Assembly: GCA_965601685.1 (NCBI GenBank)
Contig: CBFCWI010000002.1
Coordinates: 372,001 to 436,000 of the forward strand
Direction: 5' to 3'
From: JANQJD01 sp965601685
Lineage (GTDB): Bacteria; Pseudomonadota; Alphaproteobacteria; Rhodospirillales; Rhodospirillaceae
DNA length: 64,000 nucleotides
Shown: piece by piece, positions 32,034 to 41,430 of the stretch
How positions within the stretch are numbered: the first letter of the stretch is position 1
Layout: each line of letters begins with the position of its first letter
Made by a program: the position numbers and the translations under genes
The notes under the pieces: model-generated
The model's input: only the letters and a program-made list of their open reading frames with translations
The model's database searches: none
Told to the model about the DNA's origin: nothing

Positions 32034-33149
32034 ATGCCCGATGTGCCTGAACCGATACCACACCCTGGTGTCCTAAAGATTTCTCCCTATGTCAGTGGGA
32101 AAGCGATCATTCCTGGTATTGAAACTGTCGCCAAGCTATCAGCCAATGAAAACCCGCTTGGACCGAGCCCGCATGCTGTTGCCGCTTATCGTGCGGCAGC
32201 TGATAGTTTACACCGCTATCCAGATAGTCATGCCGTGGCCTTGCGCCGTGCCATTGGGCATTGCCATGGTCTGGATCCGACCCGGATTATTTGCGGTTGC
32301 GGTTCCGATGAACTATTAAGCTTGCTTGGGCACGCCTATGCTGGACCAGGCGATGAAATTATTTATAGCCAGCATGGCTTTCTACTCTATCCGATCATTG
32401 CTCATGCAGTAGGTGCGACCCCAGTGATCGCGTCGGAATCTGATTTTCGTACCAATGTTGACTCCGTACTCGCTCGCGTGACGCCCCGTACACGAGTCGT
32501 CTACCTTGCCAATCCTAACAATCCGACTGGGACCTATCTACCTGCCCAGGAAATGGCCAGACTACACCGTAATCTACCCGCATCCGTGTTATTGGTGATA
32601 GACGCTGCCTATGCTGAGTACGTATGTCACAACGATTATGCTGCTGGTATAGAGCTAGTCGAGGCTGGCACTAATGCAGTGATGACACGTACCTTTTCGA
32701 AGATCTATGGTTTGCCTTCTTTACGGTTGGGCTGGGCTTACGGTCCACCCTCTGTGATCGATACTCTCAACCGAATCCGTGGACCTTTCAATGTCTCTAC
32801 GCCAGCCCAAGCGGCTGGCATAGCGGCTGTCGAAGACACAGCTTACACTGCATTCATGCGTGCTCATAATGATACTTGGCGGCCATGGTTGACCAAACAA
32901 CTCCGTGCACTCGGCCTTGTTGTTCTTACTGACAGTGTTGCTAATTTTGTCCTCATACGCTTCCCAACTGAGTCCAGTCGCGATTCGCTTGCCGCCGACG
33001 CTTTCTTGTGCCGCCACGGGTTCATTGCCCGGCGCATGGACAGCTATGGCCTGTCGCAATGCCTGCGCATCTCTGTCGGTCGCGAGACAGATATGCAGGC
33101 TGTAGTCAAGGCCCTGACAGCGTTCCTTAATCGTAAGGATGCAGCGTGA
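32034..33149 (+). CDS. hisC: Histidinol-phosphate / aromatic aminotransferase
   Basis: PLP-dependent fold-type I aminotransferase of the HisC family, 371 residues. It begins HPGVLKISPYVSGK, typical of HisC2, and has KLSANENPLGPSP, CGCGSDELLSLL, LANPNNPTGTYLP and the PLP lysine in TFSKIYGLPSLRLGW. Lying between chorismate mutase and tyrA, it probably also transaminates prephenate or aromatic keto acids; in related bacteria one such enzyme serves both pathways. No strong ribosome site precedes ATG 32034. The stop codon overlaps the tyrA start (TGATG). Confidence 0.93.
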   Translation: MPDVPEPIPHPGVLKISPYVSGKAIIPGIETVAKLSANENPLGPSPHAVAAYRAAADSLHRYPDSHAVALRRAIGHCHGLDPTRIICGCGSDELLSLLGHAYAGPGDEIIYSQHGFLLYPIIAHAVGATPVIASESDFRTNVDSVLARVTPRTRVVYLANPNNPTGTYLPAQEMARLHRNLPASVLLVIDAAYAEYVCHNDYAAGIELVEAGTNAVMTRTFSKIYGLPSLRLGWAYGPPSVIDTLNRIRGPFNVSTPAQAAGIAAVEDTAYTAFMRAHNDTWRPWLTKQLRALGLVVLTDSVANFVLIRFPTESSRDSLAADAFLCRHGFIARRMDSYGLSQCLRISVGRETDMQAVVKALTAFLNRKDAA

Positions 33150-34054
33150 TGGTGCCACCGCTGTCGGCCTTCCCTCTTCCCTTGTTTGACCGTATGGCCT
33201 ATATCGGCATTGGCTTGATTAATTCATCGGTGGCACGGGTAGTGCAGCGCGATAAGCTTGCCGCTGCTACAGTGGCCTGTGCCCGCTCAGCGGCTAACCG
33301 TGCAGCTGCCTTACACTTGGGTTTAGTTGATGTCGTGACGGCCGATGTAACAGAAGCCGTGGCAGGCGCTGATCTTGTTATGCTCGGCACGCCAGTCAGC
33401 GCCTATGGGGCTCTGGCCAGAGTCATGGCCCCTCATCTTCGCCCTGGCGCGATTATCACCGATGTCGGTTCCGTGAAGGAAGCGGTGATTCGCAACGTCA
33501 CACCGCATCTGCCAGCCCATGTGCACTTTGTACCTGGTCATCCCATCGCCGGTACTGAACACTCAGGACCAGAGGCTGGTCTTGCTGAGCTGTTCATGGG
33601 GCGCTGGACCATTCTAACGCCGCTAGCGGGTACTAATCCTACAGCGGTGGGGCGGGTGCGTGCTCTGTGGGAAGCGTGTGGCGCGCGGGTGGATCTGATG
33701 GATCCTGCACACCATGACCGAGTACTGGCTATTACCTCGCATCTGCCACATTTGATTGCTTATACCATTGTCGGCACTGCAACAGATTTAGAAGAGCATA
33801 TGCAGCATGAAGTCATCAAGTATTCAGCTAGCGGTTTTCGGGATTTCACTCGTATCGCTGCATCTGATCCCGTCATGTGGCGGGACATTTTTCTGAACAA
33901 TCGAGAGGCCGTGTTAGACAGCTTACAGCGTTTCACTGAGGATCTCACTGCTCTGCAGCGCGCCATCCGCTGGGGCGAAGGGAGTAAACTCGAGGATTTG
34001 TTCACCCGCACACAAGCAATCCGCCGCAGTATCATTGAAGCTCGGCAAGCTTAA
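33149..34054 (+). CDS. tyrA: Prephenate / arogenate dehydrogenase
   Basis: NAD(P)-dependent oxidative decarboxylation of prephenate or arogenate on the way to tyrosine. The 301-residue protein has an N-terminal Rossmann fold, the TDVGSVKEAV block, the active-site HPIAGTEHSGPEAG with catalytic His, and SHLPHLIAYT in the dimerisation domain. The dinucleotide motif reads GIGLINSS, with Asn25 where GxGLIGSS has the third glycine; this could weaken cofactor binding. I prefer ATG 33149, overlapping the hisC stop by one base, over GTG 33146. Confidence 0.93.
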   Translation: MVPPLSAFPLPLFDRMAYIGIGLINSSVARVVQRDKLAAATVACARSAANRAAALHLGLVDVVTADVTEAVAGADLVMLGTPVSAYGALARVMAPHLRPGAIITDVGSVKEAVIRNVTPHLPAHVHFVPGHPIAGTEHSGPEAGLAELFMGRWTILTPLAGTNPTAVGRVRALWEACGARVDLMDPAHHDRVLAITSHLPHLIAYTIVGTATDLEEHMQHEVIKYSASGFRDFTRIAASDPVMWRDIFLNNREAVLDSLQRFTEDLTALQRAIRWGEGSKLEDLFTRTQAIRRSIIEARQA

Positions 34055-34067
34055 GTTCACTGAAAGA

Positions 34068-34094
34068 GCCTGGCCGCCTGCTTGATTGCCAGGC
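34068..34094 (+). terminator. Hairpin after tyrA
   Basis: A perfect 7-bp GC-rich stem (GCCTGGC 34068-34074 with GCCAGGC 34088-34094, 13-base loop) lies 14 bases after the tyrA stop. No T-tract follows, so it may act with Rho or only protect the 3' end. Confidence 0.4.
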
Positions 34095-34104
34095 GTCTCG
34101 TTCG

Positions 34105-34470
34105 CTAGTCTTCCATGATGACAGCATAAGCATAATGTTGTTCTGCTCCCTGTTCTCCTAGAATGGTACGGCGGTCGATCTTGGAGGTAGTCTGGAATCT
34201 GCATCTGTCTGCATCTGTGAGAACATCCACTGATGGTTTCTGCATCGTGACAATCAAGTGAAAACCCCCTGCAGGTGTGCCATTCAGCTGACTCTCTCGA
34301 CTTCCTTGATCAGCGACGACCATGAAGGGGAACTCGGCTTGCCAGTCTCCGGGTCGCAACCAGTCTGTCAGAACCAGACCAGCTGCTTTTTCCAGATACT
34401 GGGTGTTCCCTGACTCAGATTCGGTGTTGATCTTATCCTTGTCTTGCACAGCTGTAATGCTGTACAGCAC
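34105..34470 (-). CDS. Hypothetical small protein, doubtful
   Basis: An open frame of 121 codons from GTG 34470. Its sequence has alternating polar and hydrophobic runs ([26 protein letters not shown]) that look protein-like, but I recognise no family and no motif. The reading frame is open only a few codons above the GTG, and there is no good ribosome site. An ATG in another frame just upstream ([10 protein letters not shown]) hints at a possible frameshifted signal peptide. It converges on tyrA. Chance reading frame or decayed gene are both plausible. Confidence 0.25.
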   Translation of the reverse strand: MLYSITAVQDKDKINTESESGNTQYLEKAAGLVLTDWLRPGDWQAEFPFMVVADQGSRESQLNGTPAGGFHLIVTMQKPSVDVLTDADRCRFQTTSKIDRRTILGEQGAEQHYAYAVIMED

Positions 34471-35338
34471 AGGCGCGCATAGAGCGAATCATATCACCTT
34501 CGGGAAGCCTTCATACTAGGAAAAGGCGATGACCGGGCCAGGCGGAATCTGAATCATTCATCCCCGCACACTAAAGTTGCACGCCGTAATTGCTAGGTAA
34601 TTTCTAGTGTACGAGCTTTTTGAACCAAGTCTTCCTGACTCACACAGGTGATTTACGTAGCCGGTTATTGAGCCGTGTAATCGGTGGGAGTTGAGAGATG
34701 ACTCTAAAAAATGTATGAACATCTCTATTTCTCTTTTAGAGAGAGAACACTGAGCTGGCAGTCTCACAAAAAGTGAGTGTGTATAGTAGAATCTTAGACT
34801 CGATTACCGTGTATCCCGCAGATCCCATAATACTTACTTACACAACTGGCGTTCAGTATTTGGCTAGCCAACGGCCACACTACGCCTCCCATGAGCACCC
34901 CAGGGTAAACAGGGACATGCAGCCGCTGGACTACTCCGTGTTCTGTGTAACCGCCTGGCAGAGCTGGCCAGTGGCTGAGGCAGGAGAGCCACCCACCCCG
35001 GCCGCAGCAAGCCCGGGACCGTCAGCCACAACGACGGCATCGTCTGATGCTGCCAGGAAATGGATTCTAAATCCCACTCAAAAGAGCACATGTCACACAG
35101 TGGAAATCCCTATAGTCTGTAGAAGCAGGTCAAAAAGAATACTATCAACAGTACCACAAACATTAGCAGCTGGTGCATAAGTCGCTGTATTCCAGGATAG
35201 ATCTTCGGAACGATAGCTCATGAGAGTCATTGCAAGCAATAACCTGCTAATCAACATTCCCATACCGGAGAGACGCAGCGACCTTCCTGCTCGCTGCTGC
35301 TACGGGTTGTTTCAGGATGCTGTCGGTACTTGACCCGA
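34471..35338. other. Gene-free stretch (870 bp)
   Basis: No coding frame with recognisable content, no tRNA and no clear terminator. Together with the doubtful frame before it, this forms a 1.28-kb island without a secure gene between tyrA and dapC. Confidence 0.45.
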
Positions 35339-36547
35339 TCACGGATCAAGAACATTACACAAACATTCCAATGCCCAGGCAATCAGCTCAATGTCGTGGA
35401 CCAGAGCCACACGGATGTAATTACGACCCGGGTTGACCCCAAATTTGTCCGGCCGTGCGAGATAGGCACCAGGCAGCACCTGGATGCCAGCCTCCCGAAA
35501 TAACAAGCGGGCGGCAGCTTCGCCGTCGCCAACCCTGAGCCATAGAAAGAACGTTCCGGGCGGACGCCTAAATCCGAACCGATGACCGAGAATACCTGCA
35601 GCTATGTCCATCTTGGCGCGGTACCGGGCACGGTTCTCCACCACATGACGCTCATCCTGCCACAGAGCAGTCGCCGCTGCTATGATCGGTAGAGGGACAG
35701 CGGCTCCTCCATAGGCCCGTAACCGAGCAAAAGAAGCGATGATATCAGGATCCCCAGCGATAAATCCCGAGCGCAGCCCAGGCACGCTGGACCTTTTTGA
35801 AAGAGAATGAAACACCACGACATTGGTCAAATCACCACCTAGTTCCGCACAGGCTTGTAACGCACTAGAAGGAGGGCTACCATCATAGATTTCACTGTAA
35901 CATTCGTCTACGGCCAATACAAAGTTGTAGTGTCTAGCCATAGAGATCGTTTGCTTTAAGTAATCGAGGTTAGCTACTGCTCCCTGCGGATTAGCTGGCG
36001 TGCAGAGAAAAGCAAGTGCTGTCCGGTTGAGGAGGGAAGGGTCAGAAGCAGCAGTTGTCCGCCGCAGGACAGCAGGATTCAGTGTGTGAAAATCAGGTAG
36101 AAAATTAGTGTGCCAACTAGCTGTCACATAAATAGGCTCTGCTCTCGCCATGACTGCAGCGCCGACGTAAACTTGATAGAAAGGATTGGGAATCAGGACA
36201 GCCGTGCGTTCTCCCGACTTGCGCCGCGGTATGACTAAGTGGGCAATCAGGTACAATGCCTCGCGCGTACCGGCTACCGGCAAGACGTGCCGATCTGGAT
36301 CGAGCAGGCCAGTTGGTAGATTAAACCTGCGGACCAGCCAGTCGGTTGCTGCGGAGCGAAATGCTGGGGTACCGTTCATAGGTGGATAACGGCTCCATAG
36401 ATCCGAATTCACGTCGAGAATATCGCGGACAAATGACGGTGGTGGATGCTGCGGTTCGCCAACAGACATGATGATGTGGCGACCCGGCGGTGGCGTGATT
36501 CCTTTGAGAAGACCTCGCAGCCGTTCGAATGGATAATCAGTAAGCAT
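35339..36547 (-). CDS. dapC: N-succinyldiaminopimelate aminotransferase (DapC-like)
   Basis: Fold-type I PLP aminotransferase probably acting in the succinylase branch to meso-diaminopimelate and lysine. The protein begins MLTDYPFERLRGLL, as in alphaproteobacterial DapC, with ISVGEPQHPPP-like sequence (MSVGEPQHPPP), FLCTPANPQG, AVDECYSEIY and the PLP lysine in SLSKRSSVPGLRSGF. From ATG 36547 it has 402 residues; the frame is open eight codons further. Substrate assignment rests on family similarity only. It diverges from hemC across about 300 bases. Confidence 0.83.
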   Translation of the reverse strand: MLTDYPFERLRGLLKGITPPPGRHIIMSVGEPQHPPPSFVRDILDVNSDLWSRYPPMNGTPAFRSAATDWLVRRFNLPTGLLDPDRHVLPVAGTREALYLIAHLVIPRRKSGERTAVLIPNPFYQVYVGAAVMARAEPIYVTASWHTNFLPDFHTLNPAVLRRTTAASDPSLLNRTALAFLCTPANPQGAVANLDYLKQTISMARHYNFVLAVDECYSEIYDGSPPSSALQACAELGGDLTNVVVFHSLSKRSSVPGLRSGFIAGDPDIIASFARLRAYGGAAVPLPIIAAATALWQDERHVVENRARYRAKMDIAAGILGHRFGFRRPPGTFFLWLRVGDGEAAARLLFREAGIQVLPGAYLARPDKFGVNPGRNYIRVALVHDIELIAWALECLCNVLDP

Positions 36548-36843
36548 AACAAAGCGTTCATTATAGATCACGGTGCGGATATCCTATCTGACAGTTCCCC
36601 AGAACAAGGCAGAAAATCTAACAAGGCAGCAAATCTGTTCTGCCACTCTCAACGTTTATTATAGATGCATCATTAGAAACACAGCGGCAATCATGGGGCA
36701 CAAAAAAACGGATTAGCTCTCTATGACTCTCTACATGTTCTACAAAGGGTGCAAATGTCTCTTCTATCATGTGCGAGTAGTTTGACGATGGGCCGCTCTC
36801 TTTCCCTTTGGCATCTGAAGAGGCTAACAGTGAAGGGATGAAT

Positions 36844-37773
36844 ATGTACTCCTCTCTTCGAATTGGGACTCGTGAGAGTCCCCTTGCCATGGCGCAGACC
36901 CGTCAGGTGCGTGATCGTTTAGTCGCCCTTTACCCTGCTCTAGCTGCACCGGAAACCATTGTAACAGTCCGCATTAAGACGAGCGGTGATGCCGTTCTGG
37001 ATCGGCCTCTGGCAGAGGTCGGCGGCAAGGGACTCTTTACAAGAGAAATAGATGAGGCCTTACTACGAGGCACTATTGATCTTGCTGTCCACTCCATGAA
37101 AGACGTGCAGCCTGTGCTGCCTAGCGGTCTTACTTTAGCGGCTGTACTAGAACGGGAGGATCCACGCGATGCTCTTGTTTCTTTGCAGGCTTCTGGTCTG
37201 GCCGAATTACCATCCGGCGCCGTGATTGGGACAGCTAGTCTCCGCCGCAGTGTCCAGGTGCTCATGCACCGGCCAGATCTGCAAGTGACCCCGTTACGTG
37301 GGAACGTACAGACTCGATTGAAGAAGCTCACGGATAAAGTCGTTGATGCTGTCTTACTTGCTATGGCAGGCCTGCGGCGCTTGAATCTGGTGAACCAAGC
37401 CACCACCACTTTATCCACTGAGATAATGCTGCCAGCAGTAGCACAAGGGGTAATCGGCATCATTTGTCGTCTAGACGATAATCGCACGTACAACCTGCTA
37501 CGACCGCTCAACCATATTCCTACAGCCCTATGTGTGGAAGCAGAACGGGCATTTCTGGCTACACTGAATGGTAATTGCCGCGCCCCTATTGCAGGCCTTG
37601 CAGAGTTCATGAGTACAGACACATGTGTTGATTCGAAGGTAGAGCAGATGCGTTTTCGCGGTTTAATAGTTGATTCACATTATCATCCTGTAAAAATTGA
37701 TTGTTACGGACCCGCTGTTCAGGCGGTCCATCTAGCAACGGAAGCAGCGCGGCTTGTAAAGGAAGCAGACTAG
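36844..37773 (+). CDS. hemC: Porphobilinogen deaminase
   Basis: Polymerises four porphobilinogens to hydroxymethylbilane for haem, sirohaem and cobalamin. Landmarks: SSLRIGTRESPLAMAQ at the start, GLFTREIDEALL, DLAVHSMKDVQPVLP, GTASLRRSVQVL, and LRGNVQTRLKKL. The dipyrromethane cofactor cysteine lies in NGNCRAPIAG, where most relatives have S or G before the Cys. ATG 36844 has AGGGA about 5 bases upstream; ATG 36838 two codons earlier is possible. It gives 309 residues, normal for HemC. hemD follows 53 bases downstream. Confidence 0.95.
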   Translation: MYSSLRIGTRESPLAMAQTRQVRDRLVALYPALAAPETIVTVRIKTSGDAVLDRPLAEVGGKGLFTREIDEALLRGTIDLAVHSMKDVQPVLPSGLTLAAVLEREDPRDALVSLQASGLAELPSGAVIGTASLRRSVQVLMHRPDLQVTPLRGNVQTRLKKLTDKVVDAVLLAMAGLRRLNLVNQATTTLSTEIMLPAVAQGVIGIICRLDDNRTYNLLRPLNHIPTALCVEAERAFLATLNGNCRAPIAGLAEFMSTDTCVDSKVEQMRFRGLIVDSHYHPVKIDCYGPAVQAVHLATEAARLVKEAD

Positions 37774-37826
37774 AAGCCGGGAGGTCAGTGAGACGAGCCG
37801 AACAGGAGAAACGGGAGAATAGGTTA

Positions 37827-40049
37827 ATGGCACCGCGTGTTCTCGTGACTCGCCCGGTTGAAGATGCTGCTGCTTTAACAGATCGACTGCTCGCTCGTGG
37901 CTGTGAGGTAGTACATGAGCCAATGTTATCCATCCGCTTTCTGGGTCGTACTATTGATATAGCTGACGTGCAGGCTGTTCTCATCACCAGTGCGAATGGG
38001 GCTCGTGCATTGGCTGCGGCGACACCGGCACGGGCGGTACCGGTCTTTGCCGTTGGCGATGCTTCCAGCAGGACCTGCCGTGCATTCGGCTTCTATCGGG
38101 TGACGACAGCCAGTGGAGATGTCGCGGACTTGGCTCGTCTGGTAACAGCCCACTTACGGCCTGAAAACGGTGCTCTCCTACACGCAGCGAGTCATGTGAC
38201 TGCCGGAGACCTGAGCGGACGACTACGCCAAGCAGGCTTCTCCGTCCGCAAGGTATGCCTGTATGAAGCCGACACCGCTACCGCTTTGACCACAGCTCGA
38301 CTGATCGCTGATGGTGCCATCGACGCAGCCCTATTTTATTCCCCTAGAACCGCTGCTACCTTCGCCACTCTTGTGAATCAAGCAGGTGTGAGTCAGGGCC
38401 TCACTGCGAGCCGAGCCTATTGTCTTAGCGAGGCTGTCCGGTACAATATCTCCGGGTTGCCATGGCAGCTGCTTCGGGTTGCAACGGTGCCGGACCAGGA
38501 GTCTCTGCTGGCTGCGTTCGACCGCGATCAGACCTCTCCATCTGACAACTTCGGTTGCCTGACCACCCAAGGAGAGAAGGACATGACCACGCGCCAGACT
38601 CCTGAAGAATCTAAAGGCAACCTGGACAGTAACAGCATACAAGCTACGACCGGTTCGAAGACAAGCCTCGCATCCCCACAAGAGCAAAGCAGAGCAGCAA
38701 ACCGTGCCTTCCTGGGACAAGCAGCGGATTCCCGTCACTGCGGAGGTAGCCAGGAGACTTGTAACAGAGACGACTCTCAAGAGAATCCTTCAGACGGCAG
38801 AGCGGCGGCTTCTGTTCCGACTGTCACACCTCTTGCAGCCAACACCGAGACTGTGCTGGTAAAGCCACGACGTCGGACAGCTATGATAGGCACAGTTCTA
38901 CTAATCGCTACTTTATTTATTCTCACTATGATACTCTTTTTGCGAGAGTATGTGCCTGAACCTTATCGTGCGTATCTGCCCACTCTTCCCATTCTGACGT
39001 CTGCAGAACACGAGACTTTCGGAATCGAGATGCAACGGGCTATGACATCTCTCCGTCGTGATCTTGCTGATATCACCAGCCAACTGAACGAACAACGACG
39101 GAGTCATGAGATTTTAGAAGAGCGGTTGATGTTTCTGGAGAAGCCAGTGGCGGTCGGACGCGACGGTAGCTTCCAGCTTCCAGAATCCACGCTACAGCGT
39201 CTAGCCGCCCTAGAATCTGCTGTAAGCGAACTGACCAGCACAGAGCAGAGAGAGGCGCTGATCCACCAGATCACCACTTTTGAATCACGAATCAACAGCA
39301 TCAGTGCTCAGCTTGACGCTGTATACCGCGGATCGATTGGTGATACCACAGCTGTTGATAAACGTCTCACTGCTTTTGAATCACGAATCAACAGCATCAG
39401 TGCTCAGCTTCACACTGTAGCCCACGAATCGATTGATGATCCCACAGCTGTTGATAACCGCCTCACGGCTCTTGAGGAGGCTGTCCGTCGTACCACTCGT
39501 CAGGATGCAACAGCAGCACCAGCATGGCTTCTCGCTGTTACCCAATTGCGCGAGGCCGTGCACAGAGGCTCACCCTTTACAACAGAGCTACACGCTGCCA
39601 GGGCTTTTGCTGAGGATGTGGCTATAGTCGACGCAGCTGTGGCTGGCTTCATCGCCTATGCGGTCACGGGGTTGCCAACACGCTCGGCTATTGAGACTCG
39701 CTTCGACAGCCTGAATAGCGCGATTGCTCGCGCTGCCATGTCACCAGAGGGCGATAGTTGGCTAGCACACGCTCTGCAGCGGCTGCTAGGGGCGATCACC
39801 ATTCGCCGCACGGACGGCACCGCCACTGGTAACAAGACCCTAGCTGTTATGGCCCGCGCCGGTACAGCCCTTCATGCGGGCGACCTGATAGAAGCTGTCC
39901 GTATCATGGATTCCCTCCAGGGGCTACCAGCAAGAGTGGCTGAATCCTGGATAGCCTTTGCCCGTGCCAGGGCTACTGCAGATGAGGCTCTTGCTCGTCT
40001 CACAGCGCATGCTCTTGGGCGTACCGCAGCGAGCTATGTCAAGGAATGA
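37827..40049 (+). CDS. hemD: Fused uroporphyrinogen-III synthase (HemD) and mitofilin-domain membrane protein
   Basis: One 740-residue frame covering two genes that are normally separate neighbours. Residues 1-240 are HemD-like (PRVLVTRPVEDAAAL, LITSANGARAL, VFAVGDASSRT, ALFYSPRTAATF), expected to close hydroxymethylbilane to uroporphyrinogen III. Residues 253-740 look like the alphaproteobacterial mitofilin/Mic60 relative (COG4223): a low-complexity polar segment, one transmembrane helix near 352-372 (TAMIGTVLLIATLFILTMIL), a coiled-coil region with two 32-residue repeats, and a helical C-terminus. An internal in-frame ATG at 38583 has AAGGAG 6-13 bases upstream, so the second part may still also be made alone. 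An out-of-frame TGA at 38560 marks where HemD would normally end. hemY starts 4 bases downstream. Confidence 0.87.
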   Translation: MAPRVLVTRPVEDAAALTDRLLARGCEVVHEPMLSIRFLGRTIDIADVQAVLITSANGARALAAATPARAVPVFAVGDASSRTCRAFGFYRVTTASGDVADLARLVTAHLRPENGALLHAASHVTAGDLSGRLRQAGFSVRKVCLYEADTATALTTARLIADGAIDAALFYSPRTAATFATLVNQAGVSQGLTASRAYCLSEAVRYNISGLPWQLLRVATVPDQESLLAAFDRDQTSPSDNFGCLTTQGEKDMTTRQTPEESKGNLDSNSIQATTGSKTSLASPQEQSRAANRAFLGQAADSRHCGGSQETCNRDDSQENPSDGRAAASVPTVTPLAANTETVLVKPRRRTAMIGTVLLIATLFILTMILFLREYVPEPYRAYLPTLPILTSAEHETFGIEMQRAMTSLRRDLADITSQLNEQRRSHEILEERLMFLEKPVAVGRDGSFQLPESTLQRLAALESAVSELTSTEQREALIHQITTFESRINSISAQLDAVYRGSIGDTTAVDKRLTAFESRINSISAQLHTVAHESIDDPTAVDNRLTALEEAVRRTTRQDATAAPAWLLAVTQLREAVHRGSPFTTELHAARAFAEDVAIVDAAVAGFIAYAVTGLPTRSAIETRFDSLNSAIARAAMSPEGDSWLAHALQRLLGAITIRRTDGTATGNKTLAVMARAGTALHAGDLIEAVRIMDSLQGLPARVAESWIAFARARATADEALARLTAHALGRTAASYVKE
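39277..39468 (+). repeat. 96-bp tandem duplication in the mitofilin coiled coil
   Basis: Two adjacent 96-bp units, 39277-39372 and 39373-39468, in frame (32 residues each). The first 38 bases are identical (encoding FESRINSISAQL); the rest has diverged by scattered substitutions. It lengthens the coiled coil by about nine heptads' worth per two units. Confidence 0.9.
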
Positions 40050-40053
40050 AGCC

Positions 40054-41430
40054 ATGGTCAGAATCATTACCTACTTCATCGTGATCATAGCGCTAGTAGG
40101 CAGCTCCGTTTGGATAGCTGATCGCCCGGGCATGGTCATCTTGGAATGGCAGGGCTGGCGTCTCGATACGACCGTTCCAATCTTGCTATCATTCCTTCTC
40201 TTTGCAGCAACTATGCTGGCTCTGGTATTGCGCTTGCTCGGTTCGTTACACGCCTTACCGAATCGTGTGACCCGACGCTGGAGTGCCAATCGTCGTCGTA
40301 AAGGCTATCATGCCCTGAAGGCTGGCTTCGCAGCTGTTGCTGCCGGTGATTCTAGTCGTGCCACAGAAATGGCAAAAGAAGCTGGCTGGCGTTTAACAGA
40401 TTCCAACACGAGCCTGTTGCTACAGGCACAGGCAGCTGAACTCGCTAGGGATGAAACAGCAGTACACAGGTACTACAATCTGTTACGTGCAAGCCCAACC
40501 ACAGAATTAATCGGTCTTAAAGGACTCATCACGGCAGCTTACCGTGCTGGTGATCATGGTCAAGTCCTAGACTTAGCCAGGCGAGCAGTGGCAATCCAGC
40601 CAGTGGACTGGGCCGTGCAGACCCTGTTTGATGCACTGGTACGCGAACGTCTCTGGGAAGAAGCGACCAGAATACTCGTCAGTCACCAGACCAATGCCTT
40701 CCAACCACCTGACAAGGCGAATCGTTATCAGGTAGTGCTTGATACACAGCGGGCTCTAGAATCTGATATAGCTGGTCAGTCCAGCGACGCCCTCCGTCTC
40801 GCTCGCCGGGCCCTAGGCAGAGATGCGAGTATGGTGCCGGCAGCCATTTTAGCGGCGCGGCTGTACGCGGCTGCAGGTAGGGTGCGCAAGGCTGCGCGCC
40901 TGGTCGAAGCTGCCTGGTGCCGTACTTTGCACCCCGGGTTAGTAGGTATCTATTTCGACATTTGGCCCAGCGACGATGCGCTCAAAAGGCTTCAGCGAGC
41001 TGAACGGCTTGTGACTGTGACAGGGAACCCTGATCATCTAGAAAATCGCCTATTGATAGCAGGTGCAGCGCTAGAAGCTCAGTTCTGGGATCAAGTACAT
41101 GAGCAACTGACGCCTCTCCTGACGGCAGAAGCACTCTCACAGAGAGTAGCAGTATTAATGGCACGTCTGGAACAATTAGAGCGTAACGATGCTGCTACCG
41201 CTGATAACTGGCTGCAACGAGCCAGTACTGCGCCCGCCGATGCAGAGTGGCACTGCCGCATGTGTGGTACTGATGCAACACAATGGGATGCTTGTTGTCC
41301 CCACTGTGGCAGATTTGACTCCCTAGCTTGGATCATCAGACCCGTGCTGGCACTGGCGCAGACTCCAGCACTGACGACAGAAAAGTGTATACATTCAGCG
41401 TTGTTACTGAAGGAGCACGATCTTCTTTGA
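40054..41430 (+). CDS. HemY-like TPR membrane protein
   Basis: Inner-membrane protein commonly encoded after hemD; its exact role in tetrapyrrole metabolism is unknown, and it is not the oxygen-dependent protoporphyrinogen oxidase also called HemY. Two N-terminal transmembrane segments are seen (IITYFIVIIALVGSSVWIA and VPILLSFLLFAATMLALVL), with the HemY_N motif between them (ILEWQGWRLDT). TPR-like helices fill the rest, and a C-terminal zinc-ribbon-like CRMC...CPHCGRFDSLAW closes the domain. ATG 40054 has AAGGA 8 bases upstream and gives 458 residues. It is the last gene of hemC-hemD-hemY. Confidence 0.87.
   Translation: MVRIITYFIVIIALVGSSVWIADRPGMVILEWQGWRLDTTVPILLSFLLFAATMLALVLRLLGSLHALPNRVTRRWSANRRRKGYHALKAGFAAVAAGDSSRATEMAKEAGWRLTDSNTSLLLQAQAAELARDETAVHRYYNLLRASPTTELIGLKGLITAAYRAGDHGQVLDLARRAVAIQPVDWAVQTLFDALVRERLWEEATRILVSHQTNAFQPPDKANRYQVVLDTQRALESDIAGQSSDALRLARRALGRDASMVPAAILAARLYAAAGRVRKAARLVEAAWCRTLHPGLVGIYFDIWPSDDALKRLQRAERLVTVTGNPDHLENRLLIAGAALEAQFWDQVHEQLTPLLTAEALSQRVAVLMARLEQLERNDAATADNWLQRASTAPADAEWHCRMCGTDATQWDACCPHCGRFDSLAWIIRPVLALAQTPALTTEKCIHSALLLKEHDLL

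Noticed and set aside
37701..37826. Upstream extension of hemD overlapping hemC
   Set aside because: The 42 extra residues are an out-of-frame reading of hemC; the HemD fold begins at ATG 37827 (MAPRVLVTRP).
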